From NCBI RefSeq assembly GCF_016239305.1, contig NZ_JAEHOQ010000003.1, positions 124,001-188,000 of the forward strand: a stretch of 64,000 nucleotides of DNA, given 5' to 3'. This document shows positions 1 to 8,976 of this stretch, piece by piece. The translations under genes were made by a program, and so were the position numbers. The notes beneath the pieces were generated by a model. The model made no database searches. It had not been told where the DNA came from and saw only the letters and a program-made list of their open reading frames with translations. The first letter of the stretch is position 1. Each line of letters starts with the position of its first letter. Source of the DNA: Proteus vulgaris. GTDB taxonomy: Bacteria; Pseudomonadota; Gammaproteobacteria; Enterobacterales; Enterobacteriaceae.

Positions 1-374
1 AAAGATAATTAAATATGTGTTTATTAATATTTGTGAGCAATATCGCTATTTAATTTAATATTAAAATGGAACTAAAACGGCTATTTAATATTTGTTAGAT
101 ATACAATTTATTATGGAAACAAAAACAAGTCCTTAAAATAAAATCTAAAATAAATAAGTATTCAACTGTATTTTGACTATTAGAATTTATTAACCTTCAT
201 TATTAAAGTAATTTTTAATGAGTGTTTATTGAGAATAGTAATCACACTTAAGTTAAATGTTATATATAAACAAGTATCATTATAACAAAGGGATATCCAG
301 TGGTTTTCCCTATATATAATGATATAAAAGTAGCCATTATAATAATTAATATGGGCTACTTTTACTTAATCACA
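1..374. other. AT-rich intergenic region downstream of the Tc toxin locus
   Basis: No open reading frame with a plausible start and ribosome site was found here. The sequence is very AT-rich and holds only a hairpin at 326-363, listed separately as the terminator of the toxin operon. No integrase, tRNA or transposon end was seen that would mark the island boundary. Confidence 0.5.
326..363 (-). terminator. Terminator after the tccC-like toxin gene
   Basis: A perfect 10-bp stem, AAAAGTAGCC (326-335) with GGCTACTTTT (354-363), encloses an 18-nt AT loop. Read on the minus strand it follows the stop of the toxin gene at 375 and ends in a short T run, so it probably ends the Tc operon. The A/T-flanked stem could work in both directions. 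Confidence 0.7.
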
Positions 375-3242
375 TTATCTTTTATAAAGACTTATTGCAT
401 TTTTGACTTTATTTTCTAATTCTTTTGCATAAATATAAGATACACCTCGCTTAACTTCGAGTTTAGAAATTTGAAACTGTGTTTTTGGTAGCATCAAAAC
501 TTCTTTTTCAGTGTCTGCAAACTCAGAAAGTTCTTTGCTATCAATTAGTTTCCCTCGTTGTACTTCTAATGACATAATATATCGGATGTCATTTATACCA
601 GCACTCGCTGAACTAGCAAATTTTTCTGAAGCAGCTTTATCTAATGATGTTGATAAAAAAGCAGGCTCATAAATAACATCATTCACTTTTAACCCTGCAT
701 TTAACGCTTTATTCATTGCAGCACCGCGATAAACATATCCTGAATAGTTAGGTAATATATTTAAAGCATCAATAACTTCATTAATTGAATTCTTGATATT
801 ACTTGCCATTTTATTTATTCTTAATTTTTCATTATATAATCGATACTTACCACCAGTGTAACGCCGAATCGCCGCTTTATGTGCATCTGTTAATGTATTT
901 TCACTTTTATTATCAATATTTATTGGTTTTGGTATTGTTTCACTATCTACTGAATTTAATGTTTTTTGCAATGGTAATGAAGCAGAGGCTACCATACCAA
1001 TATCTAAATTCTGTACTTTATTTTCTAGCAAACTTACATCTGATACTATTTTTGATGAACTAACCGCATTTACCTTTGTTTTTTCCTCGATAGAAGGCTT
1101 AGGTTTAAGCTTAACTGGAATTGGAGAATTATTCTCATTACTAGAACTAGCTTGGTTAAACATCGCAAAATTATTCATATTGAGTTTATTAGGCATTCGT
1201 CCATCAGGATCGTGCAAAGTCACCGGGTTATTACGCACCATGCGATATAAATTAAGTCCATCTACCGTACCGGCGGGATCAGCACTTAACCAACGACCAA
1301 TCCACGGCTGATAATAACGGTAGCCGTAATAATAAAGTCCAGTAGAATCTTTCTCTTTTCCTGAATAACGGATCGTTTTGTAATCTGCTTCTACCGCATT
1401 TTCGCTAGACCAAATTGCAGTGCCTCCATAAGGGTAATACTCTTCATAACTGACTAATTGCCCTTTACCATCGGTTTCTAATCCGCTATTACCAATACCG
1501 TCATCATAGCTATAGCGCAGTGAGTTATTTTCAATGCCTTGCGGTGAGCCAATTTCCCAACATAATGCTCTGACTTTTGCACTGGTACCTACCTGAACTT
1601 GAACAACATCATATTTTTCTCTTGTCGGATATTCTCCAACTTCCCACACTTCGATATTGGATAAGTAATGAGTGGTGATTTTTTCTAACTTATCAGATGT
1701 ACCTTGTTTACGACCTCTTAATTTAGTGGCTCGTTGTCCCCCGCTATCATATTGATAAGTCTCACCTTCATAAATCATTCCATTTTCTATTCTATTCTTT
1801 GTGGCTTCCAATTCATTACGGTTATTCCAAAGTAGCGTATCGCCATTCAGTAGTTTGGTTAAATTACCACTCTCATCAAAATAGCTATCCACCTTGTGTG
1901 GATCTGCACATTGAGATTTCAATAAAGCACGATTGGTTTTATGAGAAACAACAATATCTTGAGTAAAACTTTGTTGTGCCGTCGGGGAGTTATGACGAAT
2001 TTGTGTTAAATTACCACCACGATCGTAAGTGTATAAACGGGTGTAATTAGTATAACTTTGTGCATCTTTAGCGAATGTTGTCACTGGTTGGGATTGCATC
2101 GAAGCAGGTGTTTGTTGGTTAGCAGATTCACGGCCTGTTGCACTGACTAATTGATATAGTGAGTCATACACATAACGATTTTCAGGCACCACTTTCTGAT
2201 TACGCCAATAGCGAGTCGCTTCAGCATCGTTTTTTAACACAATAATATTGCCCACAGGATCATACTCATAACGCAGATCTTGCATGATCTTCGCCCCTAA
2301 CCTATGACCTTGAGGGCGTTCTGTTTTAACATGCAATAATCGCTGAGTTTCTGCTTCATATTCATAAATGGTCACTAACCCATTGCCATGCTCTTCTCGT
2401 AATTTTTGCCCGGCAGCGCTATAAGTGAGTGAACGCAAAATCGCTTGTTCTGATTGTCCCTTTAACGTCACCCACGATTGTTTAACAAATCCGGCAATAT
2501 CATAGACAATACGACGTTGATGGCCTTTAGCATCTGTTTCAGTTAATACAGCACCTACGGCATCATAAGAGTATTGTGTAACGTATTTTTCAGCCTTCTC
2601 TAGGTTATTCATACTAGAGCCACTTGCTGACCAATCAACAATAGTCGTACCTAAAAACTGTTGTGTCTCTGAAAGTATATGGCCATTTAAAGCATAGTGA
2701 GTATAGGTTTTTTTACCTGCTGTATCATAATGTTCAATACATTTACCAACTTGATTATTAGCAACATGTTTTTCAGTGTCACCATCTCCCCATACAAATT
2801 GTTGGATAACAACGTTGCTTGAATCACCTAATTGTTGTTCTTTTACTTTCTCTAAATAACGCGCAAGACGTTGATCTGTATACTCATACGTAGTCACTAT
2901 ACCTTTTGCGTTAATCTGTTGTGAAACTGTGCCTTCAATATCATTCAGATTAAAACTAATACCATTATCAACGCCTTTTGAAAGTGATAATGCGCCTCCT
3001 AAACTCACCGTTTGTTGAATATTAGGCTGAATACTGACATCTGACTGTTGTGTGTCATACAGTCTTGCATCAATACTGCGCTCTAAGTAACCACGAGAGT
3101 GATAGTGATGACGAGCAATACGCTCATCTGTTTTATTTATTATGTCGGGATGGCGACAATAGTTAATTTCACGAATTGTCGATCCACGGTTATCATAAAC
3201 CACCACAGTGGGTGTTCGTGTGTGTAATTGTTGATTTGACAT
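375..3242 (-). CDS. tccC: TccC-type Tc toxin subunit with C-terminal ADP-ribosyltransferase
   Basis: This 955-residue protein is the TcC subunit of a Tc toxin. TcB and TcC form a hollow cocoon of YD/RHS repeats that holds a cleaved C-terminal effector until TcA injects it. Residues 1 to about 680 carry RHS repeats and end in the RHS core signature (GLYYYGYRYYQPWIGRWLSADP) closing with DPDG at 678-681, where self-cleavage occurs in this family. The effector, about residues 682-955, has the order of an arginine-type ADP-ribosyltransferase: Arg839 in YRG, STS at 864-866, and the E-x-E pair E912-K-E914. The host target is unknown; E-x-E suggests an arginine acceptor, by analogy. The effector part looks more AT-rich than the core, as expected for an exchangeable cassette. 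It is the last gene of the toxin/lysis operon, with AAGGAA just before the ATG. Confidence 0.93.
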   Translation of the reverse strand: MSNQQLHTRTPTVVVYDNRGSTIREINYCRHPDIINKTDERIARHHYHSRGYLERSIDARLYDTQQSDVSIQPNIQQTVSLGGALSLSKGVDNGISFNLNDIEGTVSQQINAKGIVTTYEYTDQRLARYLEKVKEQQLGDSSNVVIQQFVWGDGDTEKHVANNQVGKCIEHYDTAGKKTYTHYALNGHILSETQQFLGTTIVDWSASGSSMNNLEKAEKYVTQYSYDAVGAVLTETDAKGHQRRIVYDIAGFVKQSWVTLKGQSEQAILRSLTYSAAGQKLREEHGNGLVTIYEYEAETQRLLHVKTERPQGHRLGAKIMQDLRYEYDPVGNIIVLKNDAEATRYWRNQKVVPENRYVYDSLYQLVSATGRESANQQTPASMQSQPVTTFAKDAQSYTNYTRLYTYDRGGNLTQIRHNSPTAQQSFTQDIVVSHKTNRALLKSQCADPHKVDSYFDESGNLTKLLNGDTLLWNNRNELEATKNRIENGMIYEGETYQYDSGGQRATKLRGRKQGTSDKLEKITTHYLSNIEVWEVGEYPTREKYDVVQVQVGTSAKVRALCWEIGSPQGIENNSLRYSYDDGIGNSGLETDGKGQLVSYEEYYPYGGTAIWSSENAVEADYKTIRYSGKEKDSTGLYYYGYRYYQPWIGRWLSADPAGTVDGLNLYRMVRNNPVTLHDPDGRMPNKLNMNNFAMFNQASSSNENNSPIPVKLKPKPSIEEKTKVNAVSSSKIVSDVSLLENKVQNLDIGMVASASLPLQKTLNSVDSETIPKPINIDNKSENTLTDAHKAAIRRYTGGKYRLYNEKLRINKMASNIKNSINEVIDALNILPNYSGYVYRGAAMNKALNAGLKVNDVIYEPAFLSTSLDKAASEKFASSASAGINDIRYIMSLEVQRGKLIDSKELSEFADTEKEVLMLPKTQFQISKLEVKRGVSYIYAKELENKVKNAISLYKR

Positions 3243-3256
3243 AGTTTTATAATTCC

Positions 3257-3580
3257 TTAGTTAATTTTCTTTTTATGATCCAATTCATTGCTACTACGCA
3301 GATTTTTTGAAGCTAATATTTCGGCAACGGCTTTTTTATCGGTATTGCATTTTTCTAAAACCAATATTAAGCGTGCCACATAATCAGGATAATCTCCCCA
3401 TACTTGCACATTAAAAAAGGGTGCAGAGCACGGTTGTAACAAATGCGTAGGAACAAATTTATCCGGTGCTTTAACGATGATTGAGGGAGTTTTGCTGCAA
3501 CTGGATAACAGCATCAGGCACAAGCTCATTAGCACAAGGCGTTTGAGCCAAAATCTGCCGTAATTCCTGGCGTATAACAT
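3257..3580 (-). CDS. Rz1/LysC-like outer-membrane spanin lipoprotein
   Basis: The product is a small lipoprotein of 107 residues. A lysine/arginine-bearing start and hydrophobic stretch lead to the lipobox LSSC with Cys28. The mature part has two further cysteines and a GDY segment, like the o-spanins paired with Rz proteins in phage lysis cassettes. Its 5' part overlaps the upstream Rz-like gene by 110 nt in another frame, a hallmark of Rz/Rz1 pairs. With the inner-membrane partner it would span the periplasm and fuse inner and outer membranes in the last step of lysis. An internal Met18 could be an alternative start. Here the pair sits between toxin genes, so the likely job is toxin release rather than virion release. 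Confidence 0.8.
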   Translation of the reverse strand: MLYARNYGRFWLKRLVLMSLCLMLLSSCSKTPSIIVKAPDKFVPTHLLQPCSAPFFNVQVWGDYPDYVARLILVLEKCNTDKKAVAEILASKNLRSSNELDHKKKIN

Positions 3581-3827
3581 GATTTTCTTCCTCTAAAAAT
3601 TGTTGCTCCTTTTGTTGATGCATAAGTGTTTCAGAGACTTTTTCTGCTTGTTCGTGCCATTGCACTAATTGTGATTGCAATGTGCGTTGTTGATATTCAA
3701 GCTGATTGTTTTGCTCAGAAAGTCGATTTATTTGGTTATATTGATAACGAATAACCAGTAGAGTGAAAACAATAATAATTGCCACTCCCCCTTTAACACC
3801 TAAACGTAAAAAAGTGATTATATTCAT
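3471..3827 (-). CDS. Rz-like inner-membrane spanin
   Basis: The product has one N-terminal membrane helix (roughly residues 10-27) followed by a glutamine/glutamate-rich coiled coil, the build of i-spanins. I chose the ATG at 3827 (118 residues) because it overlaps the endopeptidase stop as ATGA. An in-frame ATG at 3845 would add six residues inside the upstream gene. The Rz1-like gene starts inside this gene in another frame. Rz-type proteins anchor in the inner membrane and bind the outer-membrane lipoprotein partner across the periplasm. Sequence matches of i-spanins are weak in general, so the call rests on topology, coiled coil and nesting. Confidence 0.78.
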   Translation of the reverse strand: MNIITFLRLGVKGGVAIIIVFTLLVIRYQYNQINRLSEQNNQLEYQQRTLQSQLVQWHEQAEKVSETLMHQQKEQQFLEEENHVIRQELRQILAQTPCANELVPDAVIQLQQNSLNHR

Positions 3828-4213
3828 GGGTTTGTCTCTCGACAAAGCTCATAATGAGGGCCATCACGAAATGAAGCCCAATCACCACCCCAATTAATTC
3901 GAACATTTAATTGATAAGCGGCTTTTTTCATCGCCTTTGATACTGACTCAAATGCTGACCAATCTTGCCAAGGGATCACTCCTTTCACTAAAGGCACAAT
4001 ATCAACGGCATGACCTGTTAAATGGCGACTATTGAGGGTTTTGCTTTTACCTTCCTTCATTAGCTCTTTTTGTCGAGCTAATGAGCGTACCCCTTCAATA
4101 ACGACAAAGTCATATTCACTAAATGTCAGTGCCAAATTAACCACTCGGACTAAATCCCGATCCACACCTTCTAGGTTTTTTTGGCTACGTTGACTTAATG
4201 TATATATGCTCAT
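3824..4213 (-). CDS. L-Ala-D-Glu endopeptidase endolysin (peptidase M15 type)
   Basis: This 129-residue enzyme belongs to the M15 peptidases that cut peptidoglycan stem peptides, the type used as endolysin by phage T5 and its relatives. The zinc-binding signature SRHLTGHAVDIVP puts His64 and Asp71 as ligands, and DGPHYEL gives the third ligand His120. It has no signal peptide, so it should depend on the adjacent holin to reach the periplasm. The start overlaps the holin stop as ATGA (4210-4213), and the stop overlaps the spanin start in the same way, which shows tight translational coupling. In Yersinia tc loci an equivalent endopeptidase lies between tcaC-like and tccC-like genes. Confidence 0.92.
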   Translation of the reverse strand: MSIYTLSQRSQKNLEGVDRDLVRVVNLALTFSEYDFVVIEGVRSLARQKELMKEGKSKTLNSRHLTGHAVDIVPLVKGVIPWQDWSAFESVSKAMKKAAYQLNVRINWGGDWASFRDGPHYELCRETNP

Positions 4214-4527
4214 TTAGGCTCCTTAAAGTTATTCACACCAAAAATACGGTTCCACAACCAAATTAAAGTTGTGCTACCCATTGAGCCAAAAAGCCCTGCA
4301 ATCATGTAAGACATATAACGACTTGCTCCGCTTTCAAAACTTAATAACCCGCCTAATAATCCTGTAAAAACAGAGATCACGACTTGGCTGGTGATACCAC
4401 ACCAAGACCACTTAATTTGTTTTTGCCTAATTTCCATTAAATACCTCACGATACCTCCCCAGGCTGAAAATCCACCGATAATCATCCAAGCCAGTGCATC
4501 GCTTTCTGATGGGATCGCAACTAGCAT
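4210..4527 (-). CDS. Phage-type holin of the Tc lysis cassette
   Basis: A 105-residue membrane protein with three hydrophobic segments, about residues 13-31, 49-64 and 74-92, and a charged tail (NNFKEPK). This matches phage holins of the LydA/HP1-like group in size and topology. Holins form holes in the inner membrane at a set time and let the endolysin out. The next gene is the endopeptidase, coupled by an ATGA overlap, then come the two spanins, so a complete four-part lysis module is present. The gene sits 69 nt after the TcB stop, with a strong hairpin between them. Family assignment rests on topology and context more than on motif identity. Confidence 0.85.
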   Translation of the reverse strand: MLVAIPSESDALAWMIIGGFSAWGGIVRYLMEIRQKQIKWSWCGITSQVVISVFTGLLGGLLSFESGASRYMSYMIAGLFGSMGSTTLIWLWNRIFGVNNFKEPK

Positions 4528-4544
4528 AATAAAAGTCCTAAATA

Positions 4545-4579
4545 ATGCGGATTAAGCGACATCGCCAATTAATCCGCAT
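4545..4579 (-). promoter_or_regulatory. Intercistronic hairpin between TcB gene and holin gene
   Basis: A perfect 11-bp stem, ATGCGGATTAA (4545-4555) with TTAATCCGCAT (4569-4579), has an inner GCG-ACAT-CGC mini-stem. No T run follows it on the minus strand, so it does not look like a simple terminator. It could act as an mRNA end stabiliser or partial attenuator that keeps lysis-gene expression below toxin-gene expression. The function is an inference. Confidence 0.55.
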
Positions 4580-4596
4580 AATAAGTAATGAATAAT

Positions 4597-7500
4597 TTAC
4601 ATTAGGGTGTCATTTTCATCTTCCTGAGCCACAAACCAAGGCGTTACTATCGTATTACGCTGATAGTTCTTTGCTGTGTTCACATGATATAAACGACCTA
4701 ATGCGTCGTAATAATGAGTATCTGCAAATCGATTAGGCTGTACTGAAGACTCAGAGATATAACGCCAATCATTAAGAAAATAAGGTTGATAAATGCGCTT
4801 TATATTCCCTTTACTGTCATATTCTGTTTCACCTGAAATTGCCCATCGTGTTGCAGTACTTTTTACTTTTGCCTGTTGTGCGCTATCAACAACGAGTTCT
4901 CCTTTTTCACTACGCAAAAAGGCGTCTCCTGCTTCAACTCTCACGGAGGTTTGCAATAAGCGACCAAAACCATCGCTAAATGCGATTTGTTGGCGGATCT
5001 GCTGTTGTGGATCACTGTCATAACGGTCAGTCATGATTTGCAGTGCATGAGGTGGTAATTTTGCAGATGTTGACATCCAACTGTCGGCCACATACACAAA
5101 ACCCGTGGCAATAGGTAGTGTTGATGTTAGTGCCAAAGCTCCATTAATTGTTATTGGCATGATAAACGTTTTATCGCTATAGCCACTTTGCTGGCCATTT
5201 TCGGTACCTGAAAAACGTGTTGTGGTCACACGCCCCAAACCATCAAAGGTGACTTGATGAAGATTTTTGTTTTCATCCGTAATAGAGTTAGGTGATAAAA
5301 AACGCCAATCGTAAGTAAGATGGAAATCTTGTGTATTTAAAGGTGACTCTTTGCCCATTAGTACACAAAACTGCTTATCCCATAACAACGTGTAATCACA
5401 AGAAAGTGCTGTTTTCTTGTACACAAGTGGTTTATAGAATTGTGCTAATGAACCATATTGGATGACACCTAACAGCGGTTTTACCCACAGCGTTTTGCCT
5501 TTTTCTGACTCATCAGCAAATAAATACGCTTTTTGTTGATAACCTGCATTTATCATCACTTCATCCAATTTTAAATTTGGATAAGGCTGTGAAATTGCTT
5601 TTGCGGTTTCTTCATCGAGTTCAGCCGTTTCGCTAGAGGCTAAACGCACAGGGAAATCAGGTTCTGCTAATGTGGCATTACCATTCGCATCTAGATAAGC
5701 AAGTTGCTGCTGTCCTACAAATACGGATGCCGATTTTTGTGTGAGCAAATTATCAGTTGCTAATAACGCTTCGATATTTAAACCTTCCTTAGGCTGTTTT
5801 TCGGTACTTAAGGTCCAAATATCTTGACGATTTGTTGCTGTGATCCTTAGCTGATAAACCTGTTTTTCAGGATGATTAATATGATGACAAGTTTGACGAG
5901 ATAAACCTAAGCGCAGTGCATGTTGTTGATCATCATAACTGGATACCCATAACGTCTCTGGCAAGCTTTCATAATGTTGATAAGGATTTTTTGTACCTTT
6001 AGTTCGTCTTGGATAATCAATCGAAACTGTTTTAGAAACAAAACCATAACTATCTTGTTCTAAGATGATTTGTTGATGACAAGCAGGATCAGTCGCAATA
6101 CGCTCATAGTGATATTCACGACTTTCTACCACCGAAGGCATTACCACTGGGGAGCGCCCTTGCATTTCAATTAGACGTACTTGAGGTCGCTGTTCTGTGA
6201 CAACATAAGGCACATTGGAGACAACGGTATTGTCTAAACCATAAATCTCTTTTCTGAGTAGTTGACCCTGTAACCCACGCTCAAGCCAATAACCTTGTTC
6301 TTGGCGCACTGTGTTATCACAGATCTTTTCAGCGCTTCCTTCTCCTTGTGTAAAACGCGGCGAGAAATGAGGAAATGCGTCATTATCACCTTGCCAAAAC
6401 TCGTTATAAAGCTGAGTATCAACAATGGATTTCCCTGTTGAAAACCATTGACGGATTAACGCACTTGGCGTTTTATCCGTTGTATTTTCTTCACTTTTAA
6501 ATGATTCAGCGTTCGTAGTTTCAACACAACCAAAACCACGGAACTCTTTTTCTTTACCGTCCCAGACACCATAACGATAATTAAAAGTTTGTGTTAACTG
6601 ACTTTGTGTAATCTCATCAACTGTTTCAATTTTCCAAAGCGTATGCAAAGAAAAAGGTAAATGACTCACCGCTTTATTTTTGCTTTGTTGCTGAGCTAAT
6701 TTTTCATCCAACCCATATTGAGCAGAACTACGGTAGTGTAAGTTTTGGATCAGCCCCATATTGTTATTAATAGAGGTTAATAACCACGGTTTGTTATTTT
6801 GCAAAGAAAGCACCCAATGTTGCGGTGTTGGATAAGATTTTGTCAGTAAAATACTGGCAATACCCAAACCTTGAACATCCGCCACTTGTAGTTGGCATTG
6901 GTTATCAAAACGCATGCCTTTAGGTAATGGGATATCATCACCACGTACAAATTGATTACCACTTTGATTAAAATAAACTTCTAAATGAGTAGATTGGGCA
7001 TAAATGATATCAGTTGTACCACTACCATCTAAATCGGCTAAATAAAGCTGGCTAGGATTAAATTTAAGGCGATCTGCCGAAAATCCCGCAATAGTGATTG
7101 GTGTGCTAAATTTACCCTCACCGAGATGAACCCAACAGGTTACTCCTTGATAATCCACTTTAATTAGATGTTGTTGCCCAGAACCCAACACATCACTAAA
7201 TGCGACTAAAGCACGACGATTAATATTCTTAATCGGTAAGAGCACACCTTCAGCCTGCATTATCTCTTTACTTTCTTTCCAACCTTGAGCTGAGCCAGCA
7301 TAAAGACGAATACTACGAGGGCCAATCAAGGCGAGATCAGCAAAACCACTGCCTGTTAATGAGGTGATTTCAGCTCTAGGATGAAAATATTCCACAGGTA
7401 TGGCATCAAGTGGCACAAAATTAAGCCAATTCTCTGCTTTAGTGTCATCCTGAATGTAATAACCGTTTACATTACCTTGTGTAACTAACCATTCTAATTT

Positions 7501-8925
7501 GCCGTCCCCCGTAATATCTGTCAGCATTGCTGAACCACGTAACAATGGGATAACAGGGAGTTTTTTAGCGTTATCCCATGTTATGGCATTAGGATTTTGC
7601 TTATCTTCTTTTCTAATCGGCGCACGATACCACCAAGCACCACTGTCTTGATACAACACACCAGCAAGCCCTTCCCCCAATAAATCAACATATTGATAAG
7701 GCTGTTGTGGTGTAAAAGAAGCGAGCTCATCCAACAATTGCCATTGAGCTTGTTTAGTCGTACCGACCTGCTGCCAGTCAAATTTTACAGGAGGCAATGT
7801 CACTAACGACTGTGTATCTTTATTGTCATTAAACGCCGATTGTTGTGCAGAAACTAATATCGAACCTGCTCCAGACTCGATATAAGTCAGTGTTAATCTC
7901 GCCACTAATTCCGGTATTTCGGCCAGTGCTGCTTGTTTTTCTAGACTTTCAACACGGTGATACATCAGTACTTGACGGCATAAACGGCGAGTACGGACTT
8001 CAAAACCGTAATGGAAAAGCGAAAAACAGTCTTTACGCAGTGCCCAGGCTGAATTGCTCTGCCATTGAGGATAAGAGGCTAATGCACTGCTACGTTCACC
8101 ATAATCAAACACCAACGTAAACAAAGCATTTTTAGGTAATGTGTTATCGGTTTTAGTACATGAAAAAGCACGCTCTCCCACAGCGTTACCGTAATACACC
8201 TTTTCTAAATATCGTTGTGTATTGGCATTGGTATGTGATTGAATTTCTTGCGTATCACAACCTTGCTCATCTTCAGTGCGATAGCGATATTCAATTTGCT
8301 CACCAGTGGCTGAAACAGAAGCATTAAGGTTCCATTGCGCAATATGTGCACTGTTTTGACTATCCACAATCTGTGCGGTGATTTCATAGCCAAACAAGTG
8401 AACTTCACCATTGGCACTCAACATTACCCAAAACTGTTTGGGTGTATTGGTAGGTGCATTCGCCTCATTTAATGACCAAAGTTCAAACCGGCTAAAACTT
8501 TTTTCAATGCGTGAACGATAGGTTGTCACTTGATATTGATGGGCAAGTTTTACACCTAATAATGTATTACGCTGTGCCGTTTCAATTTCACCTTGTTTAT
8601 TGATAATTGGCACAATCACTTCACCTTCTGGCCCAACAAACTCATCTTGTTGAGTGTACGTTGGCACACCTTTTGATGTACGACGACGGATCGCCATCAC
8701 GCCAACAGACCAGCCAAAGCCAAATGCACTATTACCTGCTTGATTTTGATACGTTAAAGCTAAAGCGGGGATATAACTACGACATTGGCTAATCGGTAAT
8801 GGTAAGCTAAAAGTGGCTGCACCATCGGGGCCAACAGCGCTCATGTTGCCCGTTAATCCTGTGACAGCCCCACCCCCTTTCGGTAAATTCGGCGCATCAA
8901 AGGTCAATTTCTCTGAATTTTGCAT
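4597..8925 (-). CDS. TcB subunit of the Tc toxin (TcaC/TcdB2 type)
   Basis: This 1442-residue protein is the TcB subunit, which joins the TcA channel to the TcC cocoon. The N-terminal part (about 15-300) is an SpvB/TcaC domain, visible from GPDGAATFSLPLPIS and GNSAFGFGWSVG. The middle (about 470-740) has FG-GAP/VCBS-like repeats such as DLDGSGTTDIIY that build the beta-propeller gate. The C-terminal part has RHS-like strands including YDALGRLYHVNT that form half of the cocoon. The length is normal for TcB, with no break. The ribosome site AGGAG lies 6 nt before the ATG, just after an intercistronic hairpin. It follows the TcA gene by 51 nt and is surely co-transcribed with it. Confidence 0.95.
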   Translation of the reverse strand: MQNSEKLTFDAPNLPKGGGAVTGLTGNMSAVGPDGAATFSLPLPISQCRSYIPALALTYQNQAGNSAFGFGWSVGVMAIRRRTSKGVPTYTQQDEFVGPEGEVIVPIINKQGEIETAQRNTLLGVKLAHQYQVTTYRSRIEKSFSRFELWSLNEANAPTNTPKQFWVMLSANGEVHLFGYEITAQIVDSQNSAHIAQWNLNASVSATGEQIEYRYRTEDEQGCDTQEIQSHTNANTQRYLEKVYYGNAVGERAFSCTKTDNTLPKNALFTLVFDYGERSSALASYPQWQSNSAWALRKDCFSLFHYGFEVRTRRLCRQVLMYHRVESLEKQAALAEIPELVARLTLTYIESGAGSILVSAQQSAFNDNKDTQSLVTLPPVKFDWQQVGTTKQAQWQLLDELASFTPQQPYQYVDLLGEGLAGVLYQDSGAWWYRAPIRKEDKQNPNAITWDNAKKLPVIPLLRGSAMLTDITGDGKLEWLVTQGNVNGYYIQDDTKAENWLNFVPLDAIPVEYFHPRAEITSLTGSGFADLALIGPRSIRLYAGSAQGWKESKEIMQAEGVLLPIKNINRRALVAFSDVLGSGQQHLIKVDYQGVTCWVHLGEGKFSTPITIAGFSADRLKFNPSQLYLADLDGSGTTDIIYAQSTHLEVYFNQSGNQFVRGDDIPLPKGMRFDNQCQLQVADVQGLGIASILLTKSYPTPQHWVLSLQNNKPWLLTSINNNMGLIQNLHYRSSAQYGLDEKLAQQQSKNKAVSHLPFSLHTLWKIETVDEITQSQLTQTFNYRYGVWDGKEKEFRGFGCVETTNAESFKSEENTTDKTPSALIRQWFSTGKSIVDTQLYNEFWQGDNDAFPHFSPRFTQGEGSAEKICDNTVRQEQGYWLERGLQGQLLRKEIYGLDNTVVSNVPYVVTEQRPQVRLIEMQGRSPVVMPSVVESREYHYERIATDPACHQQIILEQDSYGFVSKTVSIDYPRRTKGTKNPYQHYESLPETLWVSSYDDQQHALRLGLSRQTCHHINHPEKQVYQLRITATNRQDIWTLSTEKQPKEGLNIEALLATDNLLTQKSASVFVGQQQLAYLDANGNATLAEPDFPVRLASSETAELDEETAKAISQPYPNLKLDEVMINAGYQQKAYLFADESEKGKTLWVKPLLGVIQYGSLAQFYKPLVYKKTALSCDYTLLWDKQFCVLMGKESPLNTQDFHLTYDWRFLSPNSITDENKNLHQVTFDGLGRVTTTRFSGTENGQQSGYSDKTFIMPITINGALALTSTLPIATGFVYVADSWMSTSAKLPPHALQIMTDRYDSDPQQQIRQQIAFSDGFGRLLQTSVRVEAGDAFLRSEKGELVVDSAQQAKVKSTATRWAISGETEYDSKGNIKRIYQPYFLNDWRYISESSVQPNRFADTHYYDALGRLYHVNTAKNYQRNTIVTPWFVAQEDENDTLM

Positions 8926-8937
8926 GTAGAACTCCTG

Positions 8938-8959
8938 ACAGGCTCCCTAAAGAGCCTGT
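8938..8959 (-). promoter_or_regulatory. Hairpin just upstream of the TcB ribosome binding site
   Basis: ACAGGCTC (8938-8945) and GAGCCTGT (8952-8959) form a perfect 8-bp stem with a 6-nt loop in the 51-nt gap between TcA and TcB. On the transcript the stem ends only about 2-3 nt before the AGGAG of the TcB start and has no T tract. It is therefore more likely a translation or stability element than a terminator. Confidence 0.5.
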
Positions 8960-8976
8960 AATTAAGATTTGGATAA

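Noticed and set aside
803-1063. Open frame on the plus strand opposite the tccC gene
   Set aside because: It lies inside the effector domain coding region on the other strand, is low in complexity and has no family features.
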